NCBI GenBank assembly: GCA_946886245.1
Contig: CAMPIF010000015.1
Span: 1-21,435, forward strand
Length of the DNA stretch: 21,435 nt
Direction: 5' to 3'
DNA from: Ectopseudomonas composti
GTDB taxonomy: Bacteria > Pseudomonadota > Gammaproteobacteria > Pseudomonadales > Pseudomonadaceae
Shown here: piece by piece, positions 1 through 9,011 of the stretch
Layout: each line of letters begins with the position of its first letter
Numbering within the stretch: the stretch's first letter is position 1
The notes under the pieces: generated by a model
Seen by the model: the letters and a program-made list of their open reading frames with translations, nothing else
Databases searched by the model: none
Told to the model about the DNA's origin: nothing
Program-made: the position numbers and the translations under genes

Positions 1-10
1 TATAACGATC

Positions 11-910
11 ATGAACGCATCAGCCCCCATCTCCCCACCGCTTCTGGAAAGCGATGTGCTGCGTACCTTCGTCGCCATCGCCGATAGCGGCAGCTTTACC
101 CGTACCGCCGCCCAGGTATTTCGCAGCACGGCGGCCGTCAGCCTGCAGATCAAGCGCCTGGAGGAAACCCTCGGCCAGCGCCTGTTCATCCGCGAGGCAC
201 GACAAGTTCGCCTGACTGTCGAAGGCGAGTTGCTACTGGGCTATGCCAGGCGCCTGCTCAAGCTCAACGAGGAGGCCGTGGCGCGCTTTCTCACTCCGAC
301 GCTGAGTGGTCGCGTGCGCTTCGGTACGCCGAACGACATCGGCGACCGCGTGCTGCCAGGCGTGCTGACCCTGTTCGCGCGCAGCCACCCGGCCGTGGAA
401 GTCGAAGTGAACGTGGGGCGCAGCGTGGACCTGGTGGCGAAGCTGGATGCCGGCGAGCTGGATCTGACCCTGATCAACGCCGGCAACGACGGCCTGGATG
501 ACTCTCGCGGCGAAGTGATCTATTCCGAGGAACTGGTCTGGGCCGGACGCGATGGCGGCCTGGCCATACAGCGCTCCCCCCTGCCGCTGGCGCTGGCCAA
601 CCCGGGCTGCGCCTGGCGCAGGACTGCGATCGATGCGCTGGATCGCCAGGGTATGGCCTATCGCATCGCCTACTCCTGCGAGCAGTGCGCCGGCCAGGAA
701 GCGGCGATGACGGCCGACCTGGCCATCGCGCCCTTCCCGCGTAGCCTGGTCAAGCCGCCACTGCGTCGACTGGGAGCGGAACAGGGCCTGCCCGCCCTGG
801 GTGAATACCACATCAAATTGATACGCGGTCATCAGCGCAACGACGCCATCGAGGCGCTCGCCACGCAGATGATTCAGGCGTTCGCGCAGAGCCGAGCCCT
901 GCACCACTAA
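11..910 (+). CDS. LysR-family transcriptional regulator
   Basis: This 299-residue protein has the standard LysR length and layout. A winged helix-turn-helix at about residues 16-75 contains the typical stretch DSGSFTRTAAQVFRSTAAVS followed by IKRLEETLGQRLF. A linker helix and an effector-binding domain (about 90-290) follow, with the family-like segment VRFGTPNDIGDRVLPGVL. It should be a cytoplasmic DNA-binding regulator; its ligand and targets cannot be read from the sequence. The pair of cysteines in SCEQCAG (about 220-225) is notable but unassigned. The ATG at 11 is accepted because the HTH begins soon after it, but only 10 bases of upstream sequence are visible, so the ribosome binding site cannot be judged. 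The gene faces pdxJ tail to tail and is not part of that operon. The family call is firm; the function is unknown. Confidence 0.9.
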   Translation: MNASAPISPPLLESDVLRTFVAIADSGSFTRTAAQVFRSTAAVSLQIKRLEETLGQRLFIREARQVRLTVEGELLLGYARRLLKLNEEAVARFLTPTLSGRVRFGTPNDIGDRVLPGVLTLFARSHPAVEVEVNVGRSVDLVAKLDAGELDLTLINAGNDGLDDSRGEVIYSEELVWAGRDGGLAIQRSPLPLALANPGCAWRRTAIDALDRQGMAYRIAYSCEQCAGQEAAMTADLAIAPFPRSLVKPPLRRLGAEQGLPALGEYHIKLIRGHQRNDAIEALATQMIQAFAQSRALHH

Positions 911-912
911 CA

Positions 913-970
913 GGGTGCGCCGTGCGCACCGCGAATATCGCGGCGCCGGCCTGGTGCGCACGGCGCACCC
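913..970. repeat. REP-like palindrome, copy 1
   Basis: Two perfectly complementary 18-bp arms, GGGTGCGCCGTGCGCACC (913-930) and its reverse complement (953-970), flank a 22-base spacer. The element starts two bases after the LysR stop codon. It is nearly identical to the element at 1136-1199, which suggests a dispersed intergenic repeat. As RNA it would form a very strong hairpin and could act as a terminator or stabiliser for the LysR transcript or for leftward read-through from pdxJ. There is no T-tract. Confidence 0.85.
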
Positions 971-1135
971 TAAGAGAGGCAGTCCAACCGACAGTTGAAC
1001 GGCGGCATAGCGCACGCATTCGTTTAGAGGGTCCTGGCGCTCACGCAAAGCCAAGTAGGGTGCGCGATAGCTGACCTGCGGCAAACATCCGGCAACCCCA
1101 CGCCTGCCTGGGTTCAGGGGTTCAGGCAGAGCTCA

Positions 1136-1199
1136 GTAGGGTGCGCCGTGCGCACCGGGAATATCGCGGTGCCGGCCTGGTGCGCACGGCGCACCCTAC
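1136..1199. repeat. REP-like palindrome, copy 2
   Basis: Perfectly complementary 21-bp arms at 1136-1156 and 1179-1199 surround a 22-base spacer that matches the spacer of copy 1 except for a few bases. Both copies are followed by the sequence GAGAGGC. Fragments of the same family lie nearby: GTAGGGTGCGCGATAGCTGA starts at 1055, and GCGCGATAGCTGATC recurs at 1211. The element lies 44 bp beyond the pdxJ stop codon and is the best candidate for the 3' end of the long minus-strand transcript. The rest of the 911-1242 gap also has an 8-bp tandem duplication (GGTTCAGG at 1111-1126) and no credible gene. Confidence 0.85.
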
Positions 1200-1242
1200 G
1201 AGAGGCCGGCCGCGCGATAGCTGATCGGCCAGGCGTCTGCGT

Positions 1243-1989
1243 TTACCCGCGATTGGCTGCAGCGACGATCAGCGCTTTCATCTCGGCGACTGCCTGCTTG
1301 AAGCCGACGAACAGGGCATGAGCGACGATGGCGTGGCCGATGTTCAGTTCGTTGACACCAGGAATCGCCGCCACGGCTTCGGCATTGTGATAATGCAGGC
1401 CGTGGCCGGCGTTGACGATCAACCCGTGGTTCAGACCGCAGATGACGCCATCACGAATGCGCGACAGCTCATGCGCAGCTTCTTCCGCCGTATGGGCATC
1501 GGCGTAGCGACCGGTGTGCAGTTCGATGACCGGCGCACCGACACGCATGGCCGCTTCGATCTGCCGCTCCTCGGCGTCGATGAACAGCGACACCTCGCAG
1601 CCCGCCAGGGTCAGACGCTCGACCGCTGCGGCGATACGCGCTTCCTGCCCGGCCACGTCCAGGCCGCCTTCGGTGGTCAGCTCCTGGCGGGTTTCCGGCA
1701 CCAGGCACACGTGCGCCGGGCGGATCTGCTCGGCGAAACCGAGCATGAAATCGGTGACGCCCATTTCGAAGTTCATCCGCGTCTGCAGCACGTCAGCCAG
1801 CACGCGCACATCGCGATCCTGGATGTGACGGCGATCTTCACGCAGGTGCACGGTGATGCCATCGGCACCGGCTTCTTCGGCGTCCAGCGCAGCCTTGACC
1901 GGGTCCGGGTAACGCGTCCCGCGAGCCTGGCGCAGGGTGGCGACGTGGTCGATGTTCACGCCGAGCAGAATACGATTGGCCTCAGTCAC
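1243..1989 (-). CDS. pdxJ: Pyridoxine 5'-phosphate synthase PdxJ
   Basis: PdxJ condenses 1-deoxy-D-xylulose 5-phosphate with 3-amino-2-oxopropyl phosphate to make pyridoxine 5'-phosphate, the last ring-forming step of de novo vitamin B6 synthesis in the cytoplasm. The 248-residue product has the usual length. Family segments are clear: [18 protein letters not shown] at the N-terminus, the [19 protein letters not shown] stretch, the FIDAE and [10 protein letters not shown] segments, and the C-terminal [12 protein letters not shown] phosphate-binding region. The start is GTG at 1989, supported by a strong AAGGAG seven bases upstream inside the end of recO. The start overlaps the recO stop by 8 bases (GTGACTGA), so translation is probably coupled to recO. 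It is the last gene of the minus-strand run. Confidence 0.97.
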   Translation of the reverse strand: MTEANRILLGVNIDHVATLRQARGTRYPDPVKAALDAEEAGADGITVHLREDRRHIQDRDVRVLADVLQTRMNFEMGVTDFMLGFAEQIRPAHVCLVPETRQELTTEGGLDVAGQEARIAAAVERLTLAGCEVSLFIDAEERQIEAAMRVGAPVIELHTGRYADAHTAEEAAHELSRIRDGVICGLNHGLIVNAGHGLHYHNAEAVAAIPGVNELNIGHAIVAHALFVGFKQAVAEMKALIVAAANRG

Positions 1990-2671
1990 GCTTGGACTCC
2001 TTGAGCGTCATGAAAAGTTCGCGGCTGACCAGGGGCCTGCCGCCGAGATGGGGGGCCAGCGCCTGACGCATCAGGCGCTTGGCGGCGGCCAGCGCGCCCG
2101 GCGTCTGCCAGTCGGCCTCGGCCATGGCCAGCAGTTCGCGGCCCTGGAACACACCGGGTTGCAGTTGTACCACTGGCACCAGGCCGATGTCCTGCTGCCA
2201 GCGGTAAAGTGCCGTGGGATCGATGGGGTGATCGTGCTGGTCACGATCCAGGGCGAACCCATAGCCCAGTTCGTCCAGCAGGCGCCATTCGAACGCGCGC
2301 AGCAACGGTTCCAGCGCCCTGCCGGCAGCCAGCGCCTGCAGGGTCAGGCCGTAGTGCTCGAGCATCACCGGGTGCGGGTCTTCGGCCGGTAGCAGGCGAA
2401 TCAGCAGTTCGTTGAGATAGAGCCCCGAGAACAGCGCCTCGCCCGTCAGCAACAGCGGAATGCCGGCACTTTCCAGGCGTCCGACGGTCTTCAGCTCACC
2501 GCGCCCACGCAGTTCCAGCTCCAGCGGCGCAAAAGGCCGGGCAATGCTGCCAACCTTGCCGCGTGCGGCGCGCAGCACGGCACGCACGCGCCCCTGGGCG
2601 GTGAAGAAATCCACCAGGGCGCTGCTTTCCTTGTACGGACGGCTATGCAGAACGTAGGCGGCAGGAATCAT
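1982..2671 (-). CDS. recO: DNA repair protein RecO
   Basis: RecO acts with RecR in the RecF pathway and helps load RecA onto SSB-coated single-stranded DNA. The 229-residue product matches family length. It opens with the N-terminal OB-fold signature ([24 protein letters not shown], in part) and continues with an all-helical C-terminal domain ([13 protein letters not shown], about residues 85-97). No cysteines are present, so there is no zinc finger. The ATG at 2671 gives the conserved N-terminus, although the ribosome binding site in front is weak. The gene lies 57 bp downstream of era, and its end overlaps the pdxJ start by 8 bases. The order era-recO-pdxJ is classical for proteobacteria and supports the call. 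Confidence 0.95.
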   Translation of the reverse strand: MIPAAYVLHSRPYKESSALVDFFTAQGRVRAVLRAARGKVGSIARPFAPLELELRGRGELKTVGRLESAGIPLLLTGEALFSGLYLNELLIRLLPAEDPHPVMLEHYGLTLQALAAGRALEPLLRAFEWRLLDELGYGFALDRDQHDHPIDPTALYRWQQDIGLVPVVQLQPGVFQGRELLAMAEADWQTPGALAAAKRLMRQALAPHLGGRPLVSRELFMTLKESKRD

Positions 2672-2689
2672 GTGGGTAACCGCCAGAAT

Positions 2690-2723
2690 GCGCCATGAGC
2701 AACGACGAGGATGCGCATGGCGC
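2690..2723. other. Intercistronic stem-loop between era and recO
   Basis: The 8-bp arms GCGCCATG (2690-2697) and CATGGCGC (2716-2723) are exact reverse complements around an 18-base loop. They fill most of the 57-bp gap between the era stop and the recO start. There is no T-tract, so it is not a standard terminator. It could be a processing or stability element in the polycistronic mRNA, or chance. Confidence 0.4.
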
Positions 2724-2728
2724 CCCGA

Positions 2729-3628
2729 TCAATCCAGGTAACCCAGCGAGCGCAGGGCGCGCTCGTCGTCGGACCAGCCACCTTTGACCTTGACCCAGAG
2801 GTTGAGCATCACCTTGGAATCGAACATGGTTTCCATGTCCTTGCGCGCTTCCTGGCCGATGCGTTTGATGCGCTCGCCCTTGTCGCCGATGATGATTTTC
2901 TTCTGTCCGTCGCGTTCCACCAGGATCAGGCCGTGGATATGCAGAATGCGGCCTTCCTGCTTGAACTCCTCGATCTCCACGGTGATCTGGTACGGCAGCT
3001 CGGCACCGAGCTGGCGCATGATCTTCTCGCGGATCAGCTCGGCAGCCAGGAAACGGCGGGAGCGGTCGGTGATCTGGTCTTCCGGGTAGAAATGCTCGGA
3101 CTCCGGCAGGCGCTCGCCCACCAGCTTTTCCAGGGTGTCGAGGTTCTGCCCCTGCAGCGCGGAGATCGGCACGATCTCGGCCTGCGGCAATTGCTCGGCC
3201 AGCCAGCCCAAGTGCGGCAGCAGCTCGCTCTTGTCTTCCAGGCGGTCGGATTTGTTCACTGCCAGCAGAATCGGGCATTTGACGTGCTGCACCTTCTCCA
3301 GCACCAGTTGGTCTTCGTCGGTCCAGCGCATGCGGTCGACCACGAACACCACCACATCGACATCCTTCAACGCGGTGGAGGCGCTGCGGTTCATGTAGCG
3401 GTTCAACGCCTTGTCGTTTTGCTTGTGCAGGCCGGGCGTATCGACGTAGACCGCCTGAATCTCGCCCTCGGTCTTGATCCCGAGCATGTTGTGGCGGGTG
3501 GTCTGCGGTTTGCGCGAGGTGATCGCCAGCTTCTGCCCGAGGATGTGGTTGAGCAGCGTCGACTTGCCCACGTTGGGCCGGCCGACGATGGCGACGTAGC
3601 CGCAGCGGGTCATAGGTGTATCAGTCAT
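2729..3628 (-). CDS. era: GTPase Era
   Basis: Era is an essential GTPase that binds the 3' end of 16S rRNA during assembly of the small ribosomal subunit. The GTPase domain shows G1 GRPNVGKST (residues 16-24), the switch region KPQTTRHN, G3 DTPG (63-66) and G4 NKSD. A C-terminal KH domain has the RNA-binding loop [14 protein letters not shown]. The second ATG (3628) is preferred over the one at 3634: GGTGGAG lies seven bases before the second but only one base before the first. The product is then 299 residues. The start overlaps the rnc stop as ATGACTGA (8 nt), which indicates translational coupling. The rnc-era pairing is widely conserved and joins two rRNA-maturation functions. Confidence 0.96.
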   Translation of the reverse strand: MTDTPMTRCGYVAIVGRPNVGKSTLLNHILGQKLAITSRKPQTTRHNMLGIKTEGEIQAVYVDTPGLHKQNDKALNRYMNRSASTALKDVDVVVFVVDRMRWTDEDQLVLEKVQHVKCPILLAVNKSDRLEDKSELLPHLGWLAEQLPQAEIVPISALQGQNLDTLEKLVGERLPESEHFYPEDQITDRSRRFLAAELIREKIMRQLGAELPYQITVEIEEFKQEGRILHIHGLILVERDGQKKIIIGDKGERIKRIGQEARKDMETMFDSKVMLNLWVKVKGGWSDDERALRSLGYLD

Positions 3629-4310
3629 TGCCATTCTCCACCCCGAGGGCGATCAGCGCCGCAGCCGCAGCGACCTGCTCGGCAATACGCCGGCTGCCGC
3701 CCTGGCCCAGGGTCTTTTCATTGAGCAGGGAAACCTGGCACTCGACCATGAAGGTACGGCAGTGCGGCTCGCCCTGAACGTCCACCACCTCGTAACGAGG
3801 CAGCTCACAGGCACGCGATTGCAGGAATTCCTGCAGTCGCGTTTTCGGATCCTTGTTGGTGTCGACCAGGGTCAGGCCGTCCAGCTCGCCGGTCAGCCAG
3901 TCCAGCACGCGCTCGCGTGCCACATCCATACCGGCATCCAGATAGATGGCGCCAATCAGCGCCTCCAGGGCATCGGCCAGGATCGACTCGCGACGAAACC
4001 CGCCGCTCTTCAGCTCACCGGAGCCCAGGCGCAGGTATTCGCCCAGCTCGAAACCGCGCGCCAGCACGGCCAGGGTCTCGCCCTTGACCAGGCGTGCACG
4101 CAGGCGCGACAACTGGCCTTCGCGGGCTTGCGGGAAGCGCTCGAACAGCGCCTCACCGGCTACGAAATTGAGGATGGCATCACCGAGAAATTCCAGCCGC
4201 TCATTGTTGCGGCCGGCGAAACTGCGATGGGTCAGGGCCAGGACCATCAGGTCCTGGTCCTTGAAGCTATGGCCGAGCTTGCGCTCGAGGCGGGACAGGT
4301 TTGGACTCAC
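3621..4310 (-). CDS. rnc: Ribonuclease III
   Basis: RNase III cuts double-stranded RNA, including rRNA precursors and structured mRNAs. The 229-residue protein has an N-terminal catalytic domain with the signature NERLEFLGD. The metal-binding residues E40, D44, D113 and E116 (the last two in [18 protein letters not shown]) are all present. A double-stranded-RNA-binding domain spans roughly residues 152-226 ([13 protein letters not shown] to [13 protein letters not shown]). The start is GTG at 4310; it overlaps the stop of the preceding DUF4845 gene as GTGA, a 4-nt overlap typical of coupled genes. RNase III often controls its own operon by cutting the leader; no such site was identified here. 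Confidence 0.97.
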   Translation of the reverse strand: MSPNLSRLERKLGHSFKDQDLMVLALTHRSFAGRNNERLEFLGDAILNFVAGEALFERFPQAREGQLSRLRARLVKGETLAVLARGFELGEYLRLGSGELKSGGFRRESILADALEALIGAIYLDAGMDVARERVLDWLTGELDGLTLVDTNKDPKTRLQEFLQSRACELPRYEVVDVQGEPHCRTFMVECQVSLLNEKTLGQGGSRRIAEQVAAAAALIALGVENGND

Positions 4311-4684
4311 GGCATCCGTACACGAAATTCTTTGTCGAAATTCACCACCAGATCGAGGTTCTCGATCAGCGGCTCGCGTTTTTCATACTTGAGGTGGACC
4401 AGAAACTCGTTGTTCTCCACCTTCACCTGCAAGGCGTCGCGCATGTTCAGGTCACGAATGTTGTTGACCTGCATGCCCTTGCTCACATGGTTGTAAAACT
4501 CACCGACGGTGCGCACATCCGACGCCTTGTCGGTTTCCACCGAAGTGATGATCTTCTCCAGCGACATATAGTCGAGATAGTGCGGCATCACCTTGAATGC
4601 CGTGCTGGCGAAGAATGCCACCACGGCCAGAACCATCAGCCAACCCAGAATGGAAAGCCCCTGCTGCGAGCGCGCGAAAGTCAT
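4307..4684 (-). CDS. DUF4845 family small membrane protein
   Basis: This 125-residue protein has one N-terminal membrane segment (about residues 8-30, [18 protein letters not shown]) followed by a mostly soluble part ([20 protein letters not shown] onward), which probably faces the periplasm. The sequence and its place between lepB and rnc match the DUF4845 family found there in Pseudomonas. The function is unknown. The N-terminus resembles a type IV pilin-like or single-anchor protein, but no prepilin cleavage motif is clear. ATG at 4684 is chosen because GGGGA lies five bases upstream; the extension to TTG at 4696 is less likely. Its stop overlaps the GTG start of rnc. Confidence 0.85.
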   Translation of the reverse strand: MTFARSQQGLSILGWLMVLAVVAFFASTAFKVMPHYLDYMSLEKIITSVETDKASDVRTVGEFYNHVSKGMQVNNIRDLNMRDALQVKVENNEFLVHLKYEKREPLIENLDLVVNFDKEFRVRMP

Positions 4685-4732
4685 GTGTATCCCCAATGAA
4701 CGGTCTTGTTGGAAAGCCTGACGGCTAGACTA

Positions 4733-4760
4733 TTTATAGCCTGCGGCGCTGCATTGAACA
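4733..4760 (-). promoter_or_regulatory. Possible promoter for the DUF4845-rnc-era-recO-pdxJ genes
   Basis: In the 88-bp gap after lepB the minus strand reads TATAAA (4733-4738) as a -10. A poor -35 TGTTCA (4755-4760) lies 16 bases upstream. The start point would be near 4726, about 40 bases before the gene. The match at -35 is weak, so this is only a candidate; read-through from lepB may suffice. Confidence 0.35.
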
Positions 4761-4772
4761 GCGCGCCAGTGC

Positions 4773-5627
4773 TCAATGAATCAGGCCGACCCGAGAGAAA
4801 TTGGGCAGATTGCTGGTCTTGGGCTCCGGCCAGCTCATCCAGATGGCGAAGGCCTTGCCGACGATATGATCGTCCGGGACCATGCCCCACAGCTCCTGAG
4901 GGATATGACGATCACGCCAGTAACGGCTGTCGTTGGAGTTGTCACGGTTGTCGCCCATCATGAAGTAGTGCCCTTGTGGCACCACCCATTGGCCGCCAGG
5001 CTCGCGGCGCATGCGAGTCATTTCCTTGCGAATGGTGTGTTCGACCTGACCGAGGCGCTCCTGGTAGAGCATCGCACTGCCCAGGCTGCCAGCTTCTTCG
5101 CCGATCAGCTTCTCGGCCACCGGCTCACCATTGATCAGCAGACGCTTGCCCTGGGTGTACTCGATACGATCCCCCGGCAGACCCACCACACGCTTGATGT
5201 AGTTGATGCTCGGATCGCTGGGGTAGCGGAACACCATCACATCGCCGCGCTGCGGGTTGTCCACCTCGATGATCTTCTCGTCGATCACCGGCAGGCGAAT
5301 GCCGTAGGCGAACTTGTTGACCAGGATGAAATCGCCCACTTCCAGGGTCGGCTTCATCGACCCGGAAGGAATCTGGAACGGCTCGACCAGAAACGAGCGC
5401 AGCACCAGCACGATAGCCAGCACAGGGAAGAAGGATTTGCCGTACTCGACGAGCAAGGGCTCCTTGTTCAGGCGCTCCAGCACCCTGTCGTCGGGGTCGT
5501 CGACCCGCCCCTGGTACGCCGCAATCGCCGCACGGCGGCGCGGAGCCAGCAGGATCAGATCGATCAGGGCCAGGAAGCCGCAAACGGCGACCGCGATAAC
5601 CAACAGGAGCGGGAAATTGATCGACAT
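4773..5627 (-). CDS. lepB: Signal peptidase I
   Basis: LepB removes signal peptides from secreted proteins at the outer face of the inner membrane. The 284-residue protein has two N-terminal hydrophobic segments (about residues 4-28 and 66-80) and then the periplasmic catalytic domain. The Ser-Lys dyad is intact: the nucleophile S90 lies in PSGSMKPTL and the general base K145 in YIKRVVGLPGDRIEY. The later family boxes, including GDNRDNSNDSRYWR, are also present. ATG at 5627 lies six bases beyond the lepA stop with a modest AAGG upstream. The lepA-lepB pair is conserved and was named for this linkage. No oddities were seen. Confidence 0.97.
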   Translation of the reverse strand: MSINFPLLLVIAVAVCGFLALIDLILLAPRRRAAIAAYQGRVDDPDDRVLERLNKEPLLVEYGKSFFPVLAIVLVLRSFLVEPFQIPSGSMKPTLEVGDFILVNKFAYGIRLPVIDEKIIEVDNPQRGDVMVFRYPSDPSINYIKRVVGLPGDRIEYTQGKRLLINGEPVAEKLIGEEAGSLGSAMLYQERLGQVEHTIRKEMTRMRREPGGQWVVPQGHYFMMGDNRDNSNDSRYWRDRHIPQELWGMVPDDHIVGKAFAIWMSWPEPKTSNLPNFSRVGLIH

Positions 5628-5633
5628 AGAGCC

Positions 5634-7433
5634 TTAGCTATCCAACCTGAGCACGGCAAGGAAGGCTTCTTGTGGAATTTCCACGTTGCCGACCTGCTTC
5701 ATGCGTTTCTTACCGGCCTTCTGCTTCTCCAGCAGCTTTTTCTTACGGCTCACGTCGCCACCGTAACACTTGGCCAGTACGTTCTTTCTGAGCGCCTTGA
5801 CAGTGGTCCGCGCGATGATCTGGCCGCCAATGGCTGCCTGGATCGCCACGTCGAACATCTGCCGAGGAATCAGTTCCTTCATCTTCTCGGTCAATGCACG
5901 GCCCTTGTAGGCCGCGTTGTCGCGGTGCACGATCAATGCCAGGGCATCGACCTTGTCGCCGTTGATCAGTACATCGAGCTTGACCAGATTGGCGGACTGG
6001 TAGCGATCGAAATGATAGTCCAGCGACGCATAGCCGCGACTGGTGGACTTGAGCTTGTCGAAGAAGTCCAGCACCACTTCGTTCATCGGCATGTCATAGC
6101 GCACCTGCACCTGACTGCCGAGGAACTGCATGTCGCGCTGCACACCGCGCTTCTCGATGCACAGGGTGATGACGTTACCCAGATGCTCCTGCGGCACCAG
6201 GATGGTCGCATTGACGATCGGCTCGCGGAAATCGGTGACCGCAGAAACGTCCGGTAGCTTGGAGGGGTTGTCGACGACGATGGTTTCGCCGGTCTTGAGC
6301 TCCAGCTCGTAGATCACGCTCGGCGCGGTGGTGATCAGGTCGAGGTCGTACTCGCGCTCCAGGCGCTCCTGGATGATCTCCATGTGCAGCATGCCGAGGA
6401 AGCCGCAGCGGAAGCCGAAGCCCAGCGCATCGGAGCTTTCCGGCGCGTACTGCAGCGACGAATCGTTGAGCGTCAGCTTCTGCAGGGCATCGCGGAAGTC
6501 CTCGAAGTCGTCGGAGCTGACCGGGAACAGACCGGCGTAGACCTGCGGCTGGATCTTCTTGAAGCCCGGCAGCACTTCGACCTCGGGGGTCGAGGACAGG
6601 GTCAGGGTGTCACCCACCGGCGCACCGTGAATGTCCTTGATGCTGGCGATGATGAAGCCCACTTCACCGGCCTTGAGGTCAGCGGTGGCGGAGTGCTTCG
6701 GGGTGAATACACCGACGCTGTCGACCAGGTGCACCTTGCCGGTGGACTTGACCAGAATCTTGTCGCCCTTCTTCACTCGACCGTGGCGCACACGCACCAG
6801 CGAGACCACGCCCAGGTAGTTGTCGAACCAGGAGTCGATGATCAACGCCTGCAGCGGTGCTTCGATATCACCAGTCGGCGCGGGAATCGTGTGCACCAGG
6901 CGCTCGAGCACCTCGTCCACGCCCATGCCGCTCTTGGCGCTGCAGGCCACGGCGTCGGTGGCGTCGATGCCGATGATTTTCTCGATCTCGTCCTTGACGC
7001 GGTCCGGATCGGCCTGCGGCAAGTCCATCTTGTTCAGCACCGGCATGACCTCGAGGCCCTGCTCGATAGCGGTGTAGCAGTTGGCAACCGATTGCGCCTC
7101 GACGCCCTGACCGGCGTCGACCACCAGCAGCGCGCCTTCGCAGGCGGCCAGGGAGCGGCTGACTTCGTAGGTGAAGTCAACGTGACCGGGCGTATCGATG
7201 AAGTTCAGCTGGTAGACCTTACCGTCCTGCGCCTTGTAGTGCAGCGTGACGCTGTGAGCCTTGATGGTGATGCCGCGCTCACGCTCCAGATCCATGGAGT
7301 CCAGAACCTGAGCCTCCATTTCACGCGCGGTGAGACCGCCGCACATCTGGATGAAACGGTCAGCCAAGGTGGACTTGCCGTGGTCAATGTGGGCAATGAT
7401 GGAAAAATTGCGGATATGACTCAGGTCACTCAC
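5634..7433 (-). CDS. lepA: Elongation factor 4 (LepA)
   Basis: LepA/EF4 is a ribosome-binding translational GTPase implicated in back-translocation and in 30S biogenesis. The 599 residues match the family. The GTPase motifs are complete: G1 AHIDHGKS (14-21), G3 DTPGH and G4 NKMD. EF-G-like domains follow, then the LepA-specific C-terminal domain ending in [21 protein letters not shown] and a basic tail. The start codon is GTG at 7433, giving the conserved N-terminus [20 protein letters not shown]; the ribosome binding site is weak. A hairpin terminator separates it from mucD and a sigma-70-like promoter lies in between, so it probably forms a separate unit with lepB. Confidence 0.97.
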   Translation of the reverse strand: MSDLSHIRNFSIIAHIDHGKSTLADRFIQMCGGLTAREMEAQVLDSMDLERERGITIKAHSVTLHYKAQDGKVYQLNFIDTPGHVDFTYEVSRSLAACEGALLVVDAGQGVEAQSVANCYTAIEQGLEVMPVLNKMDLPQADPDRVKDEIEKIIGIDATDAVACSAKSGMGVDEVLERLVHTIPAPTGDIEAPLQALIIDSWFDNYLGVVSLVRVRHGRVKKGDKILVKSTGKVHLVDSVGVFTPKHSATADLKAGEVGFIIASIKDIHGAPVGDTLTLSSTPEVEVLPGFKKIQPQVYAGLFPVSSDDFEDFRDALQKLTLNDSSLQYAPESSDALGFGFRCGFLGMLHMEIIQERLEREYDLDLITTAPSVIYELELKTGETIVVDNPSKLPDVSAVTDFREPIVNATILVPQEHLGNVITLCIEKRGVQRDMQFLGSQVQVRYDMPMNEVVLDFFDKLKSTSRGYASLDYHFDRYQSANLVKLDVLINGDKVDALALIVHRDNAAYKGRALTEKMKELIPRQMFDVAIQAAIGGQIIARTTVKALRKNVLAKCYGGDVSRKKKLLEKQKAGKKRMKQVGNVEIPQEAFLAVLRLDS

Positions 7434-7486
7434 AGATCAACACTCAAAGAAGGCACGGGCAAGACGCTTGCCGAAAATAGCCGCAG

Positions 7487-7516
7487 ATTGTACCCGATCC
7501 CTCGCAACCGCGTCAC
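7487..7516 (-). promoter_or_regulatory. Probable sigma-70 promoter for lepA-lepB
   Basis: On the minus strand, -35 GTGACG (7511-7516) and -10 TACAAT (7487-7492) are 18 bases apart. The start point would be near 7480, about 47 bases before the lepA GTG. It lies just downstream of the mucD terminator, as expected for a new transcription unit. Confidence 0.55.
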
Positions 7517-7546
7517 GTCTGCACAGCGCTGGTGCAGATACGAAGA

Positions 7547-7566
7547 AGGGCGCCCGAAAGCGCCCT
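7547..7566 (-). terminator. Rho-independent-type terminator after mucD
   Basis: The 7-bp arms AGGGCGC (7547-7553) and GCGCCCT (7560-7566) enclose a 6-base loop. They begin 17 bases beyond the mucD stop and, read leftward, are followed by TTCTTCGT, a short pyrimidine tract. This probably ends the algU-mucABCD transcript, at least in part. Confidence 0.6.
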
Positions 7567-7582
7567 CCTCAACGTGCCTGGA

Positions 7583-9007
7583 TCACTCGGCCAGCTTGAA
7601 GGTGATGAAGCTGGCACGCCCCTGACGCAACACGCGCATCGACACCGAACGATTCTTCGGCAGCTCCTGCGCCACCTGAGCAAAGGCGCTGGTGGAGTCA
7701 GTGGCCTGATTGTTCAGGTGCGTGATCACGTCACCGGGCCGCAGACCAATCATGGCCGCAGGACCATTGAGCACTTCCTTGACCACCACCCCACCCTTGA
7801 GGTCGAGGCCTTTCTTCTGCTCGGCGGTCAGCTCCACCACCGTGACGCCCAGGCGGTTGTTGCTGCGCTCACCACCCTGCGCCGAACCGGACGACGCCAG
7901 TTCCTGGCCCTCCTCCGGCAACGTGCCGACGGTGACGTTGAGCTTCTTGCGCGAGCCATCACGCACGACATCCATCTCGGCTTTCTCACCCGGCTTCAGG
8001 CCACCGACCAGGTGCGGCAGATCAGCCGACATGATGATCGGCTTGCCATTGAGGCTGAGGATCACGTCCCCCACCTGCAGGCCGCCCTTGTCCGCCGGAC
8101 CATCTTCCAGCACCTGCGCGACCAGCGCGCCAGCCGGCTTCTCCAGGCCGAAGGACTCGGCCAGATCCTTGTTCACTTCCTGAATCACCACGCCGAGCCA
8201 GCCGCGGGTCACTTTGCCATCAGCCTTGAGTTGGTCGGCCACCTGCATGGCCACTTCCATCGGGATGGCAAAGGACAGCCCCATGAAACCGCCGGAGCGG
8301 GTGAAGATCTGCGAGTTGATACCCACCACCTCACCCTGCAGGTTGAACAGTGGGCCGCCGGAGTTACCCGGGTTGATTGCCACATCGGTCTGGATGAACG
8401 GCACGTAGCTGTCGCTCGGCAGGTTGCGCCCCTTGGCGCTGACGATCCCTGCCGTCACCGAGTGATCGAAGCCAAACGGCGAACCGATGGCCAACACCCA
8501 CTCGCCAACCTTCAGATCATCAGCCTTACCCAGACGCACCACAGGCAGGTCCTTGCCCTCGACCTTGAGCAGCGCGACGTCGCTGCGCGGATCGGCACCA
8601 ATCAGTTTGGCTTCCAGCTCGCTGCGATCGGACAGACGCACGATGATCTCGTCGGCGTCGGCGACCACATGATTGTTGGTCATGATGTAGCCGTCCGGCG
8701 AGATGATGAACCCGGAACCCAGCGACTGCGCTTCGCGCTGGCGACCACCCGGGTTACGCGGAACCTGCGGGATGCTGCGCTCGAAGAACTCGCGGAACAT
8801 CGGCGGCAGACCTTCCAGATCAGGCAAGCCCGGCTGCCCGGCAACGGCGCGCTCGGGCATCTTCTGGCGGGTACTGATATTGACCACCGCAGGCGAGGCC
8901 TCCTCTACCAGATCGGTGAAATCGGGCAGGCTGGCCTGAGCCAACAGACTTTGCCCCCAGAGCAAGGCAACCGCCAACAACGGCGCAATGGACTTGAGTT
9001 TTCTCAT
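7583..9007 (-). CDS. mucD: Periplasmic serine protease MucD (DegP/HtrA family)
   Basis: MucD is the HtrA-type protease that degrades misfolded envelope proteins and restrains AlgU activation in Pseudomonas. The 474 residues match the family. A signal peptide (about 1-25, ending LLAQA) leads into the trypsin-like domain with triad H113 (TNNHVV), D143 (RSDVALLK) and S216 (GNSGGPL). Two PDZ domains follow (about 260-350 and 380-470). ATG at 9007 is chosen because it begins directly with a basic signal peptide and GGGGAG lies upstream. An in-frame ATG at 9025 would add six residues, and the frame is open further upstream to 9112 inside mucC. Only 4 bases separate it from the mucC stop. It is the last gene of the algU cluster. 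Confidence 0.96.
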   Translation of the reverse strand: MRKLKSIAPLLAVALLWGQSLLAQASLPDFTDLVEEASPAVVNISTRQKMPERAVAGQPGLPDLEGLPPMFREFFERSIPQVPRNPGGRQREAQSLGSGFIISPDGYIMTNNHVVADADEIIVRLSDRSELEAKLIGADPRSDVALLKVEGKDLPVVRLGKADDLKVGEWVLAIGSPFGFDHSVTAGIVSAKGRNLPSDSYVPFIQTDVAINPGNSGGPLFNLQGEVVGINSQIFTRSGGFMGLSFAIPMEVAMQVADQLKADGKVTRGWLGVVIQEVNKDLAESFGLEKPAGALVAQVLEDGPADKGGLQVGDVILSLNGKPIIMSADLPHLVGGLKPGEKAEMDVVRDGSRKKLNVTVGTLPEEGQELASSGSAQGGERSNNRLGVTVVELTAEQKKGLDLKGGVVVKEVLNGPAAMIGLRPGDVITHLNNQATDSTSAFAQVAQELPKNRSVSMRVLRQGRASFITFKLAE

Positions 9008-9011
9008 CGAA

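Noticed and set aside
4776..6257. A 493-codon plus-strand frame across lepB and lepA
   Set aside because: It is antisense to two genes with intact catalytic motifs, and its composition is that of a shadow frame.
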